The position numbers and the translations under genes are program-made. From Symbiobacterium sp. (GTDB lineage: Bacteria; Bacillota; Sulfobacillia; UBA995; UBA9673): a stretch of DNA of 34,794 bases. This document shows positions 16,684 to 25,554 of this stretch, piece after piece; within the stretch, counting starts at the first letter, position 1, and every line of letters begins with the position of its first letter. Location: NCBI GenBank assembly GCA_020725405.1, contig DYFB01000008.1:1-34794 (forward strand). The letters run 5' to 3'. The notes below the pieces were generated by a model, which saw only the letters and a list, made by a program, of their open reading frames with translations, was not told the origin of the DNA and made no database searches.

Positions 16684-17832
16684 TTGAGAGTCCTCCACCT
16701 GGCGAGCGGGACGGACTACGGGGGAGCAAGAACACACATCTTCACCCTCCTGTCCGAGCTATCCAAGCACATCGAGGTTACTCTGGGCTGCTTCTCCGGC
16801 GGGCCGTTCCTCGAGGAGGCCCGCAGCCTCGGCCTTGACGTCCACAGCCTGGGGCAGGTCACCCGCTACGACCTCGGCGCCATCGGCCGACTGGTGACCC
16901 TTGTCCGGAGTCGGGGCATCGACCTCGTCCACTGCCACGGACCACGGCCGAACGTGCTCGCGGTCCTGGCCCGGCGGCGGCTCGGACGGCCTCTGGTGAC
17001 CACCGTCCACAGCGATTACCGGCGGGACTTCGCTGGAGATTTCTTGAAGAACATTGTTTTCAGCCGGCTCAACGGGTGGGCTCTGCGGCATTTCGACCGC
17101 TACCTGGTCGGGCTCGGGGTGGAGGAGTCCGTGCTCCAGCTCGGCGTCCCCCCGGCCGTCATCCGGCCGCTCAAGAACGGCCTTGATTTCACCCTCCCGC
17201 TCGTGCCGCCTCGAGACGCCGTGCTGGCCGAGCTCGGCCTCAGGGAGCCCGACGGGGCGGTAATCGTCGGCATAGTGGCCAGACTTCATCCGGTGAAATG
17301 TCACGAGATCTTCCTGGCCGGCGCGGCGGCCGTCGCCCGCCGCCACCCCCAGGCCCGCTTTCTCGTCGTGGGTGACGGCCGCATCCGGGGGACCCTGGAA
17401 AACCTGGCTGGACGGCTGGGTATCGCCGACCGGGTCCGGTTCCTCGGCCACGTCGTCGACCCCGACCACGTCTTCTCGATACTTGACATAAACACTCTGA
17501 CCTCGTTCAGCGAGACCCAGCCCTACGCCCTTCTCGAGGGAGCTCGCTGGGGCGTGGCGACCATAAGCTCGCGGGTCGGAGGCATCCCGGAGCTCATCAT
17601 CGACGGGCAGACCGGCTATCTCTTCGAGCCCGGGGACCTCGCCGGCTTCACCCGCCGCCTGGACGAGCTCGTCGCCGACCCCGACCTCCGGCGCAAGCTG
17701 GGAGACAACCTCCGGGAGCACGGGCGGCGGAACTTCACGCCGGCCGTCATGGCCCGGACGTGCCTTGAGGTCTATAGCGAGCTTCTGAACGGGGGAAAGC
17801 CGGGGAGGGATTCGTCCGATGCCGGTGATTGA
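16684..17832 (+). CDS. Glycosyltransferase family 4 (GT-B fold)
   Basis: This 382-residue cytoplasmic glycosyltransferase has the GT-B N-terminal signature (LHLASGTDYGGARTHIFTLL), the DLVHCHGPRPNVLA strand and the family 4 donor-binding region (SETQPYALLEGARWGVATIS with GGIPELI). It likely transfers a nucleotide-activated sugar onto a lipid-linked surface-polymer intermediate; neither donor nor acceptor can be read from the sequence. The start is TTG with a GAAGG sequence 11 bases upstream, and the protein begins at the canonical MRVLHLASG. It is the first gene of the plus-strand operon ending in csaB, and it overlaps the next gene by 14 bases. Confidence 0.9.
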   Translation: MRVLHLASGTDYGGARTHIFTLLSELSKHIEVTLGCFSGGPFLEEARSLGLDVHSLGQVTRYDLGAIGRLVTLVRSRGIDLVHCHGPRPNVLAVLARRRLGRPLVTTVHSDYRRDFAGDFLKNIVFSRLNGWALRHFDRYLVGLGVEESVLQLGVPPAVIRPLKNGLDFTLPLVPPRDAVLAELGLREPDGAVIVGIVARLHPVKCHEIFLAGAAAVARRHPQARFLVVGDGRIRGTLENLAGRLGIADRVRFLGHVVDPDHVFSILDINTLTSFSETQPYALLEGARWGVATISSRVGGIPELIIDGQTGYLFEPGDLAGFTRRLDELVADPDLRRKLGDNLREHGRRNFTPAVMARTCLEVYSELLNGGKPGRDSSDAGD

Positions 17833-18313
17833 CGAGAGGGGCCGCCTGTTCGGGCGGCTGAACGTCATCAACGTCGTTCTGGTCCTCATCGTCCTGGCCG
17901 CGGCGGGAGCCGGGGTCTTCAAGCTCCTGGCCGTCGAGGAGCAGGGACTCGTCGAGACCAGGACCGTCCTCATCACCTTCGAGGTCACGGGGGTGCGGCA
18001 GCCGTCGGTCGACGCCGTCAAGGTCGGAGAGGACGTGGCCGGGTTCGAGTCACAGCTTCATCTCGGCCAGGTGGTCGAGAAGCGAGCCGAGCCGCACCGC
18101 GAGCCGGTGGCCACGGCCGACGGACGCATCGTCATGGCCGAGGTCCCCGACCGCTTCGACCTCTTCATCGTCGTGCGGGCTCAGGCCGTCGCCGGACCAC
18201 GGGCCGTAACCGTGGCCGGACGGGAGACGAAGATAGGCATCCAGCTGCCCCTGAGCGGCCGCCTGTTCAGCTTCAAGGCGACCATCGTCGGCATCGAGGA
18301 GGTCCCTGATTGA
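17819..18313 (+). CDS. DUF4330 family membrane-anchored protein
   Basis: This 164-residue protein has the DUF4330 pattern: a short cytoplasmic N-terminus (IDERGRLFGRLNVINVVLVL), one membrane segment (about residues 17-38) and a beta-rich exported domain. The family has no established function. The ATG is preceded by GGGGAGGGA with an 8-base spacer. It overlaps the glycosyltransferase by 14 bases and the next gene by 4, so the operon is tightly coupled, which suggests a structural or regulatory role in making or exporting the surface polysaccharide. Confidence 0.8.
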   Translation: MPVIDERGRLFGRLNVINVVLVLIVLAAAGAGVFKLLAVEEQGLVETRTVLITFEVTGVRQPSVDAVKVGEDVAGFESQLHLGQVVEKRAEPHREPVATADGRIVMAEVPDRFDLFIVVRAQAVAGPRAVTVAGRETKIGIQLPLSGRLFSFKATIVGIEEVPD

Positions 18314-19845
18314 CGTCGGCGGCAGCCAGGCTTCTCAGGGTCTGGGACGAGAGTTGGCCGGGTTCGCTGGCCCGGGTCGTCTGGTCGCCCGGCGCCCGAA
18401 CGACCCGCCCGGGGGAAGGTCTGGCCCTCGTCGGCCTCGGTGCGCTGGCGGCTTTCAGCGCCTGGGCCTTCCACCTCTCGGGCGGGGGTCTGGCCCGCGC
18501 GACAGCTCTGGTCGTGAGCCTGGGGGTCGCGGCCGCCGACCCCGTCGCCGGCCTCTACGCCGTTCTGGTCGTCCTTCCGTTCGTGCCCGACTGGGCCGCC
18601 CTGGTCCTCACCGCCGTCCTTCTCCTCTCCACCCTCCTGCGGCGCTCCGGGGACGCCGGGCGGGTCCTCCGGCAGCCGGCGGCCGCGGTGCGGGCGGTGG
18701 CCGGCGACCTCCTGTCGCGGCTCGACCGTCCGGTCCTCCTTTTTGCCGCTCTGCTGGTCGTGGCTACGGTCACGTCCGTCGCCCCGGCCGGAAGCCTGCG
18801 ATATCTCGCCATCTGGGGGCTCGCCCTCGGGCTCTACTGGGCGGTGGCCGGCCTGGCCGGACGGGGAGACGGCACGGCTCTCGTCCGGGTGGCGGCAACT
18901 CTCGGCCTGACGGCGGTGCTCGCCGCCCTGTACGCCCTCTACCAGTTGGCCGTCGGCGTGCCCGTCCAGGCGGCGTGGATAGATTCGGCCCTCTTCCCGC
19001 GGGAGGGGACGAGGGTCTTCTCCTTCTGGGGGAACCCGAACGTCTTCGCCCTGCATCTCGTTCTGACCGGTCCTCTTCTCGCCGCCTCCCTCTGGACGGC
19101 GGGCACGCGGCCGGCCCGGGCCGGGGTCGGCCTGGCCGTCCTCTTGGCCGGACTGGCCCTCGTCCTGACCTTGTCGCGCGGCGGTTGGTTCGCCCTGGGG
19201 GTCGCCGTGCTCTTCCTCGGCCTACTTCGGGACCGCCGCATCCTGGTCGTCGGCCTCCTCGCCGCCGCGGCGGCCGCCCTCCTCGCTCCGGAGGTGGTCT
19301 CCTGGCGCGCGGCCACCCTTCTCCGCCTGGACGACCCCACGGCCGTCCACCGCATCCGGGTCTGGGAGGCCTCGGCCCGGATGGCGGCCGATTTCTGGTA
19401 CGCCGGTCTCGGGCTGAGCTGGCGCGCGTTCACAGCCATCTACCCCCAGTACTCCATCGGAGGGCGCTTCGCCTTCCACGCCCACAACCACTACCTTGAG
19501 ACCCTCATCGAGCTCGGGGTTGTCGGGTTCATCGCCCTGCACTGGCTCATGGTGAGGCCCATCGGCTGGGCTGTGCGCCTGGCCCGCCCGGCCCGCCTGA
19601 CCGCGCCGGGCGTCGTCCTCACCGCGACCGCGGCCGCCATCCTCGGCAGCCTGGCCTTCGGAGTCGGCGAGCCGGTCTTCTACCTGCCCCGTCCCATCCT
19701 CATCGCCTGGGCCGTCCTCGGCCTGGCCGCTGCGGCCCGTTCGGCGACCGCGCCCGCGGGCGGCACGGCCGGTGACCGCGGCCTACGGACGGTCCCCGGG
19801 AACCTCGTCGGCGGGCCGGCGACGGGAGGGACGCCCGGGCCGTGA
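18310..19845 (+). CDS. O-antigen ligase/polymerase-like membrane protein (Wzy/WaaL family)
   Basis: This 511-residue protein has about ten to twelve membrane segments and the Wzy_C-type motif near residue 392 (HAHNHYLETLIELGVVGF). Upstream of this lies the large loop with the WGNPNVFALHLVLTGPLL and LSRGGWFALG elements typical of O-antigen ligases and polymerases. In Bacillota such proteins polymerise lipid-linked repeat units or transfer polysaccharide to a wall acceptor. Here the neighbouring CsaB suggests a pyruvylated secondary wall polymer. The TTG start lies 7 bases after GAGGAGG and overlaps the DUF4330 stop (TTGA). The Gly/Pro-rich C-terminus is probably unstructured. Confidence 0.88.
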   Translation: MTSAAARLLRVWDESWPGSLARVVWSPGARTTRPGEGLALVGLGALAAFSAWAFHLSGGGLARATALVVSLGVAAADPVAGLYAVLVVLPFVPDWAALVLTAVLLLSTLLRRSGDAGRVLRQPAAAVRAVAGDLLSRLDRPVLLFAALLVVATVTSVAPAGSLRYLAIWGLALGLYWAVAGLAGRGDGTALVRVAATLGLTAVLAALYALYQLAVGVPVQAAWIDSALFPREGTRVFSFWGNPNVFALHLVLTGPLLAASLWTAGTRPARAGVGLAVLLAGLALVLTLSRGGWFALGVAVLFLGLLRDRRILVVGLLAAAAAALLAPEVVSWRAATLLRLDDPTAVHRIRVWEASARMAADFWYAGLGLSWRAFTAIYPQYSIGGRFAFHAHNHYLETLIELGVVGFIALHWLMVRPIGWAVRLARPARLTAPGVVLTATAAAILGSLAFGVGEPVFYLPRPILIAWAVLGLAAAARSATAPAGGTAGDRGLRTVPGNLVGGPATGGTPGP

Positions 19846-20951
19846 CCAGCGTGCTTATCTCCGGCTATTACGGCTTCGATAACTGGGGCGACGAGGCCGT
19901 CCTCGAGACGGCCGCCGCCGGGCTAGCCGCAGCCGTCCCCGGGGTGGAGATAACCGTCCTCTCGAGCAACCCGGAGAAGACGGCCGCGCGCTACGGCCTG
20001 CGGGCCGTCAGCCGGACCGACCCGCGCGCCGTGCTGCGCGAGCTCCGGCGGACCGACATGCTTGTCAGCGGCGGCGGCAGTCTCCTGCAGGACGTCACGA
20101 GCAGCCGGTCCCTCTGGTACTACCTCTCCATAATCCTCGCCGCCGAACGGCAGGGCAAGAAGGTCATGCTCTACGCGAACGGAGTGGGGCCCATCAGCCG
20201 CCCCTGGAACCGGCTGGCCACCCGCCTCGTCCTCGACCGCGTTTCTCTCATCACCGTCCGGGGTCCAACCTCGCGCCGGTTCCTTGAGGAACTCGGGGTG
20301 ACACGACCGCGGATCGTCGAGACAGCCGACAGCGCCTTCGCCATCGAACCGGCTCCGGTCGAGCGGGTGGCCGAGATTTGCGGGGCCGAGAGTCTGCCGG
20401 ACCTGACCGATCCGACCACCCGGCCGTTCGTCGGCGTCGTCGTCCGACCGTGGCGCGGCACGCGGGCCCTCGAGGCCGCGATGGCCCGGGCCGCCGACTA
20501 CATCCAGGACCGGCTCGGCTACGGGGTCCTTTTCCTGCCGGTCCATCGGGACGCCGACCTCCCGGTCGTGGAACGCATCCGGGCGGCGATGCGCGGGGGG
20601 AGTCACATTCTTCGCGACCTCTACTCGGCCCGGGAGACGGTCGCCCTCCTCGGGCGGCTGAGGTGGATCCTGAGCATGCGCCTCCACCCGCTCATCTTCG
20701 CCGCCGTCGGCGGCGTGCCGGCCCTCGGTCTCGTCTACGACCCCAAGGTCGAGGAGTTCCTCTCACAGGCTGAACAGGTTTCCGTCGGACCGGTCGAGCG
20801 GGTCACCCTCGAGGACATCCTGCTCGGCATAACCGAGATCGAGGCGGACTACGAGAACCGCGTCGCCCGGCTCGGGAGCGTGGTCCGTGAGCTCCGCGAG
20901 AGGGCCCGCCTGAACAACCAGCTCGCAGCCGAGCTCCTGACGGGCCGGTGA
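19842..20951 (+). CDS. csaB: Polysaccharide pyruvyl transferase CsaB
   Basis: CsaB adds ketal-linked pyruvate to the secondary cell wall polymer, creating the ligand for SLH-domain S-layer proteins. The 369-residue protein has the family pattern: GYYGFDNWGDEAVLETA at the N-terminus, a VSGGGSLLQDVTSSRSLWYY segment, YANGVGPI, VRGPTSRRFLEELGV and a C-terminal SMRLHPLIFAAVGGVPALGL donor-binding region. The GTG start overlaps the ligase stop by 4 bases (GTGA). It is the last gene of the plus-strand operon and converges on the giant DUF5693 gene. Its presence implies that SLH-anchored surface proteins are encoded elsewhere in the genome. Confidence 0.93.
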   Translation: MTSVLISGYYGFDNWGDEAVLETAAAGLAAAVPGVEITVLSSNPEKTAARYGLRAVSRTDPRAVLRELRRTDMLVSGGGSLLQDVTSSRSLWYYLSIILAAERQGKKVMLYANGVGPISRPWNRLATRLVLDRVSLITVRGPTSRRFLEELGVTRPRIVETADSAFAIEPAPVERVAEICGAESLPDLTDPTTRPFVGVVVRPWRGTRALEAAMARAADYIQDRLGYGVLFLPVHRDADLPVVERIRAAMRGGSHILRDLYSARETVALLGRLRWILSMRLHPLIFAAVGGVPALGLVYDPKVEEFLSQAEQVSVGPVERVTLEDILLGITEIEADYENRVARLGSVVRELRERARLNNQLAAELLTGR

Positions 20952-20968
20952 AAGGTCCCGCGCCGGGC

Positions 20969-20989
20969 GGCCGGAACGGGGTCCCGGCC
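20969..20989. terminator. Hairpin between convergent csaB and DUF5693 genes
   Basis: A 6-bp perfect stem (GGCCGG and CCGGCC) with a 9-base loop lies in the 37-bp gap between two convergent stop codons. A symmetrical hairpin could end transcription from both sides, but there is no U-run on either strand. Confidence 0.45.
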
Positions 20990-23900
20990 TAGGACCGCCG
21001 CCTCGCGCCGAGCCACGCCGCGCCCGCGGCACCCACGAGAAGAGCCGCGGCCGCCACCAGCGCCGGTCCGGCCGCCCCCGAAGTTGCCACGGAGAAAGCC
21101 GCTCCGGCCCCCCCGAAGGCCGCGGCCGCCGCGGTGGCTCCCTGCCGACCGGCTTGTCCGCCGGGCCCGACCCCGGCCCGGATGAGCGCCAGGGCGGCGA
21201 CCGACCCGCCGACGGCCCCCAGACCGCCGGCCACGACCACCAGACCGAGGGCGACGAGACCGACGGCGACGAGGAGACCCCCGAGGCCCGGCGTCAGCGG
21301 CGTCCACCACCACCCCGGGACGATCCCCGGTGTACCACGCGGCCGGGGCCAGAGGAGGACCCCCGCCAGGGCCGGAGCCGCCAAGGGCAGGAGCGGCGAG
21401 ACGGCGGCCGGGGAAAGCTCGAGGACCGCCCGGGCGTCGGCGAGGAGCACCCGCCCGCCCAGACCGCCGATGCCGGCCGCGGCAAGGATCGCGGCCAGGG
21501 CCGCTCCGCGAAGCCCGGAGCGCAGGGCCCGGCCGGCCAGAGCCGCTCCGGCCAGCGGCACGAGGACCAGAGCGAAGAAGAGGGCGGAGTCCCGGCCGGG
21601 AGACGCGGCCAGGGGTCCGGGGAGGACTACGGCCGGCCGGAGCGGCCGGGACGGACCGGTCGGCCGGCCATGCCCGGCGAGGGACAGGGAGAGGTCACGC
21701 GCGAACTCGACCACCGTCTCGGGGTCCTGCGGCCCGCTGAGCCGCACGTAGAGGAGATCGGCGCCGCGAGACGCAGCCCGCGGCACCGCCTCTACCTTGG
21801 GACCGGCGACGGCGACCGGGAGGACCCGCGCGTAAGCGTAGGCGAGGACCGGGGCGACCTCGGTCGCCCCAAGCTGGCCCAGGTAGCCGGGGCGGTCCGG
21901 GTGCAGGAGGACCCCGGCGGCGAGCCCGCGGCCGGTCAGAACGGCCGCCGCGCTGGATAGAGCCTGTGGGTACCCGGGGAACTCCCCGCCAGCCGGGACG
22001 GCCGTGGACCAGTCGAGGCCCAGCCGATCCAGTGACGCCCGGAGTTCGTCCAGGCTGGACGCGAGACGCTCAGGATCCCCTCCGGGCGGGTTCTGGGGCC
22101 TCGGGGCGACTAGAAGCCCGCTCCCGGCCACAGGACCGGCCCGCCAGACAACCTCGGGTCCGTAGAACCCGAGGCTGGCCCGTTCCAAGGCCTCCCGGGG
22201 GTACAGCGTCCGGAGAACGAGGGTTCCGCCCACCCTGGCGTGGAGAGTGATCCGCCCGTTCGAACTCAAGGCGAGACGGGCGGCGATATCCTCGACTCGG
22301 GGACCGGCGGCCAGGAAGACATAGCTTCCGGCGGCCTCGAACTCCGGGTGGCCGGCGACGATCGCCTCCAGCGTCCCGGCCAGGCCCAGGCGGACCCGGG
22401 CGGCCAGCTCCCGGCCATCCCGCACCTCAAGGCTCCCGTCCGCCGACCAGCGGACGAGGTCGCCCAGCGTGGTCTCGGCGAGGCCCACCGAGGTCACCCC
22501 GACCGAGGCAAGCTCGGCGGCCAGGGAGGCCAGCCGGGTGTCGTCGTCTCCGGTGAGCCGGCGGAGGTCCCCGAGGTCGACAGCCACCTCTGCCGGCCGG
22601 GGTCCGGAACCGGCTCCCACCAGGGCCGGCCAGTCCACACCGGCGAAGGGAGTCACCAGGAGGAACAGAGCCCCGAGACCGATGACCAGGGCGGGGACCC
22701 ACCCCAAGATGGTCCGGCCCGCCCCCGGCGGCCACAAGGCGCGGCGCCCGACCGTCGCGCTGAGAAGACCGGCGGCCAGGAGACCGGCGGCCAGGCCGAG
22801 GCCCAGCCCGACCGCGGTTCTCGCCGCCGAGACGGCGGCCGGGATGTGGAGGTGGGCGAAGGTGTTGAGCACCGACGAGACGCCGACCCCGGCCAGGGCG
22901 GCCAGGACGTAGCCCCAGCCCCGCTTCAGGACCGTCGGGCCGAGCCAGGCCCCGAGAAGCAGGGCCGGGTAACCGATGAGGAACTCCTTCGTCCGCGGTC
23001 TCACCCCGAGGAGGTCGGCGAGCCGGGCCCGGAGGGTGAACTCGAGGTCGCTGACAGGGACGAGCGGAAAGTTGCCGCTCCGGCTGATGTAGAGGACGAC
23101 CACACCGAGCGCGGCGACGGCCGAGACGACGGCACCCAGGGTCAGCGGGCGGCGGAGCAGCCCGGCCAGCCAGGCGCCGGCGGACCCGGCCCGGCCGGGA
23201 TCGAGCCGCCAGTAGAGGTAGAGAGCGAGGGCGGGGCCGGCAGCCAGGGCAAGCTTGGTGCCGGGCATCTGGAACGTCCGCAGGAGAAACTCCGGACCTG
23301 CCCCGAGAGCCAGGATGAGAAGGCCTCCGGCCGCCGCGACGAGGCCGGCCCCGACGGCCGTCCGCACGGCGTGGAGCACGGCCGGGAGAGCGAGAGCCGG
23401 CCGAGCCGGATCCACGGGGCCGGCATGGGAGCCCGACGGACCCTCGAGCCAGGCCCGGAAGACCGGGGCGAGGGCCACCACCGGGAAGGTGACGGCACCC
23501 AGGAGAATGAGCCCCTGCAGGATCGCCACTCTCACTCCGGACGAAAGACCCACCGGCAGGGCAAGGGCCGCCGCTCCCAGCACCGCGAGTCCGAGCCTCT
23601 CCAGCCCTCGGGGGAGGCCCAGCCGCCGCCAGGCCAGAGCCGCCCCGGCGAGGACGGCCCACCCGGTGACGACGGTCAGCCACGCGGGAGGTCGCCGGGT
23701 CGAGACGGGCTCCGGCGGGCCGGGCTCGAGCCCGCGGGCGGCAAGCTCCCTCGTGAACCCGGCCACAGCGGCGGCGACTCCGGCCGGCCAGGCCGGGTCG
23801 TCCTTGAACCGCTGCCAGAGGCCGGGCATGGCCACGAGGAGAGGCGCGCCCCTCTCCACGACGCCCTCGGCGAAGAGCTCCGGACGCCCGGTGCTCCAGA

Positions 23901-24786
23901 CGGTCTGCAGCTTGATCCCGCGCCAGCCGGCAGCTGCGGCCAGCTCGGCCGTCCCGGCCGGTTGCGCGGCCGGGTCCACGGCGAAGGGCAGGTCCAGCGC
24001 CCGGAGGTCCGCGCCGGCTCTGGCCGGGCCGCCCGGGAGACCGTAACCCCAGACCTCCCCACCGTCGAAGATGACAGCCACGGCCTCGGTCGACCCCAGC
24101 GGTTCAAGAGCCGCGGCCAAGGACAGGTGGGGCGATTCCCGCGGGTTCTGGAGCTGGACGACGACCCGCAGGCCGGCTCCCCGGGCCGCCTCCAGGTCGG
24201 GCGGGTAAAGACCAAGGCGAGTGTACGGCGCAAGGTCGCCCCTGACAGCCACGGCGTAGACCTGCGGGTCTCCGCTCGAGGTCCCGGCCGCGAAAGAAGC
24301 GACCCTGTCGGCGCCGAAGCGGGCCCGAGCGCGGTCCAGAGCCCACTCGGCCAGGTCTGGATGTCCGGTCAGAAGGAGGGTTACCGGCACCCCGGGCCGG
24401 GCCAGACGCCACCGTTCGAGGTCCGGGAAGCGAGCCGCGGCCGCCTGGGCCTCGGTCCCGCGGAGAGGAGCGCTCTCCCCGCTCAGGCGGAGGACGGTGA
24501 AGTCACCCCTGAAGGCGAGGTCAGCGAGGGTCCTCTCCTCCACGACCACCGCCGTCACCCCGGACGCGGCCAGCTCCCGGAGGACAGCGGCAGGCGAGAG
24601 CCCTCTCTCCAGGCTCTGGCCCTGGACGGACCTCAGGGACACGGCGAACTCCACGGGGGACGGTTCGGGACGGAAACGGCCGTCGAGCGCGAGGCCCGCG
24701 GTCGCCGCCGCGAGACCCGCAACCAGGGCCAGGATGAGCAGAAAAGTCAGGGACCTCTCCGTGGGCAAGGACCTCTCCGCGGGCAC
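20989..24786 (-). CDS. Giant DUF5693 membrane protein with two extracytoplasmic repeats
   Basis: This 1265-residue protein is a DUF5693 family member with an internal repeat. It has a signal anchor, then a first extracytoplasmic domain (about 40-360) and a first membrane block (about 365-705) carrying ISRSGNFPLVPVSDLEF, TKEFLIGYPALLLG and VLNTFAHLHIP. A second extracytoplasmic domain (about 720-1055) and a shorter membrane block (about 1065-1265) follow. The two soluble domains share the LRELAASGVTAVVVEERTL / LAAELASVGVTSVGLAETTL pattern. Function is unknown; it converges on csaB, and a paralogue is fused to TagA nearby, which points to wall-polymer assembly or export. The GTG start has no clear ribosome-binding site, so the exact N-terminus is uncertain. 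It is last in the secA-prfB-LmeA gene group. Confidence 0.82.
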   Translation of the reverse strand: MPAERSLPTERSLTFLLILALVAGLAAATAGLALDGRFRPEPSPVEFAVSLRSVQGQSLERGLSPAAVLRELAASGVTAVVVEERTLADLAFRGDFTVLRLSGESAPLRGTEAQAAAARFPDLERWRLARPGVPVTLLLTGHPDLAEWALDRARARFGADRVASFAAGTSSGDPQVYAVAVRGDLAPYTRLGLYPPDLEAARGAGLRVVVQLQNPRESPHLSLAAALEPLGSTEAVAVIFDGGEVWGYGLPGGPARAGADLRALDLPFAVDPAAQPAGTAELAAAAGWRGIKLQTVWSTGRPELFAEGVVERGAPLLVAMPGLWQRFKDDPAWPAGVAAAVAGFTRELAARGLEPGPPEPVSTRRPPAWLTVVTGWAVLAGAALAWRRLGLPRGLERLGLAVLGAAALALPVGLSSGVRVAILQGLILLGAVTFPVVALAPVFRAWLEGPSGSHAGPVDPARPALALPAVLHAVRTAVGAGLVAAAGGLLILALGAGPEFLLRTFQMPGTKLALAAGPALALYLYWRLDPGRAGSAGAWLAGLLRRPLTLGAVVSAVAALGVVVLYISRSGNFPLVPVSDLEFTLRARLADLLGVRPRTKEFLIGYPALLLGAWLGPTVLKRGWGYVLAALAGVGVSSVLNTFAHLHIPAAVSAARTAVGLGLGLAAGLLAAGLLSATVGRRALWPPGAGRTILGWVPALVIGLGALFLLVTPFAGVDWPALVGAGSGPRPAEVAVDLGDLRRLTGDDDTRLASLAAELASVGVTSVGLAETTLGDLVRWSADGSLEVRDGRELAARVRLGLAGTLEAIVAGHPEFEAAGSYVFLAAGPRVEDIAARLALSSNGRITLHARVGGTLVLRTLYPREALERASLGFYGPEVVWRAGPVAGSGLLVAPRPQNPPGGDPERLASSLDELRASLDRLGLDWSTAVPAGGEFPGYPQALSSAAAVLTGRGLAAGVLLHPDRPGYLGQLGATEVAPVLAYAYARVLPVAVAGPKVEAVPRAASRGADLLYVRLSGPQDPETVVEFARDLSLSLAGHGRPTGPSRPLRPAVVLPGPLAASPGRDSALFFALVLVPLAGAALAGRALRSGLRGAALAAILAAAGIGGLGGRVLLADARAVLELSPAAVSPLLPLAAPALAGVLLWPRPRGTPGIVPGWWWTPLTPGLGGLLVAVGLVALGLVVVAGGLGAVGGSVAALALIRAGVGPGGQAGRQGATAAAAAFGGAGAAFSVATSGAAGPALVAAAALLVGAAGAAWLGARRRS

Positions 24787-24803
24787 GTCGGTCTCGGCCG
24801 GCC

Positions 24804-25514
24804 TTACTGGCCCGAGGTGGCCTTGATGACCATCTGGCCGTCCTCGGCGACGACCTCGGTCCCGGTGAGAGGCAAGGGGAACGCCGTCAGGTCGAGCGAG
24901 AGGTCGGGACGGCCGAGAAGCTCGAGCCAGGTCTCGAGGAACTCCGTCGGCACGATGACGTCATCGACGCTGAAGCCCTCGATACGGAAGGACACCGTCT
25001 TCGGGTCCGCCAGGACGAAGCGGCCCGATAGTGAGCAGAGGAACTCCCGCTCGAGGACGGTGAGATAGCCCGAGATGACCGTGAACTCCGGAGTGATGAG
25101 GACCCGGGGATCACCGAACCCGGGGACGTTCCGGGCGAGGTAGGCTTCGAGGTTGCGCTGGGTGATGGTTATGGTCACCCGAGTCTTCTGGCTCCGCGTG
25201 ACGCGGAGGTCTCCCCCGGCGAGGAGAGCTCTCAAGTCCACCGACGCGTCCTCCAGGGTCACGGCCAGGGCTTCCAGGCTGATGGTCGAGGTCTCCACGT
25301 TGGTTGACGTAATGGTGACGTCATCGAAGTGCCCGAGGAGCATCCTCACCGCGGGGTAGGAGCGAAGCCTCACCCGGTGGTCCCCCGCCGGCCCGAACGT
25401 GGTCTCGAGGGCTTGCTCGACCCCGCGGGCGAGAAGACCGGGGAGGAAGAACTCGCTCAGGACGCCGACGACGATAAGGACCACCACGAGCACGAGGGCC
25501 AAACGCTTCAGCAT
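24804..25514 (-). CDS. LmeA-like phospholipid-binding protein (DUF2993)
   Basis: This 236-residue exported protein has one N-terminal membrane segment (about residues 2-24) and a beta-rich domain with the DUF2993/LmeA pattern (FDDVTITSTNVE, SLEALAVTLEDASVDL, TITQRNLEAYL, VSGRFV-like strands). In mycobacteria LmeA binds lipids and aids mannan elongation; in Bacillota the function is unknown. I chose the ATG at 25514 because GGAGGTG lies 6 bases upstream and the membrane segment begins right after it. The frame extends 13 codons further, through a 12-bp repeat, with no better start. It sits between prfB and the DUF5693 gene, so lipid or polymer handling at the membrane is plausible. Confidence 0.8.
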   Translation of the reverse strand: MLKRLALVLVVVLIVVGVLSEFFLPGLLARGVEQALETTFGPAGDHRVRLRSYPAVRMLLGHFDDVTITSTNVETSTISLEALAVTLEDASVDLRALLAGGDLRVTRSQKTRVTITITQRNLEAYLARNVPGFGDPRVLITPEFTVISGYLTVLEREFLCSLSGRFVLADPKTVSFRIEGFSVDDVIVPTEFLETWLELLGRPDLSLDLTAFPLPLTGTEVVAEDGQMVIKATSGQ

Positions 25515-25530
25515 GGCCGTCACCTCCACG

Positions 25531-25554
25531 CCTGACTCCACGCCTGACTCCACG
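25531..25554. repeat. 12-bp tandem repeat, two copies
   Basis: Two identical adjacent copies of cctgactccacg lie between the prfB stop and the start of the LmeA-like gene. A partial third copy (ctccacg) precedes them. They appear to be replication slippage in the spacer. Confidence 0.8.

Noticed and set aside
22240-25068. A 942-codon plus-strand open frame opposite the DUF5693 gene
   Set aside because: The translation is low-complexity (Gly, Arg, Glu, Pro, Gln) with no domain, while the minus strand shows membrane segments and family motifs.
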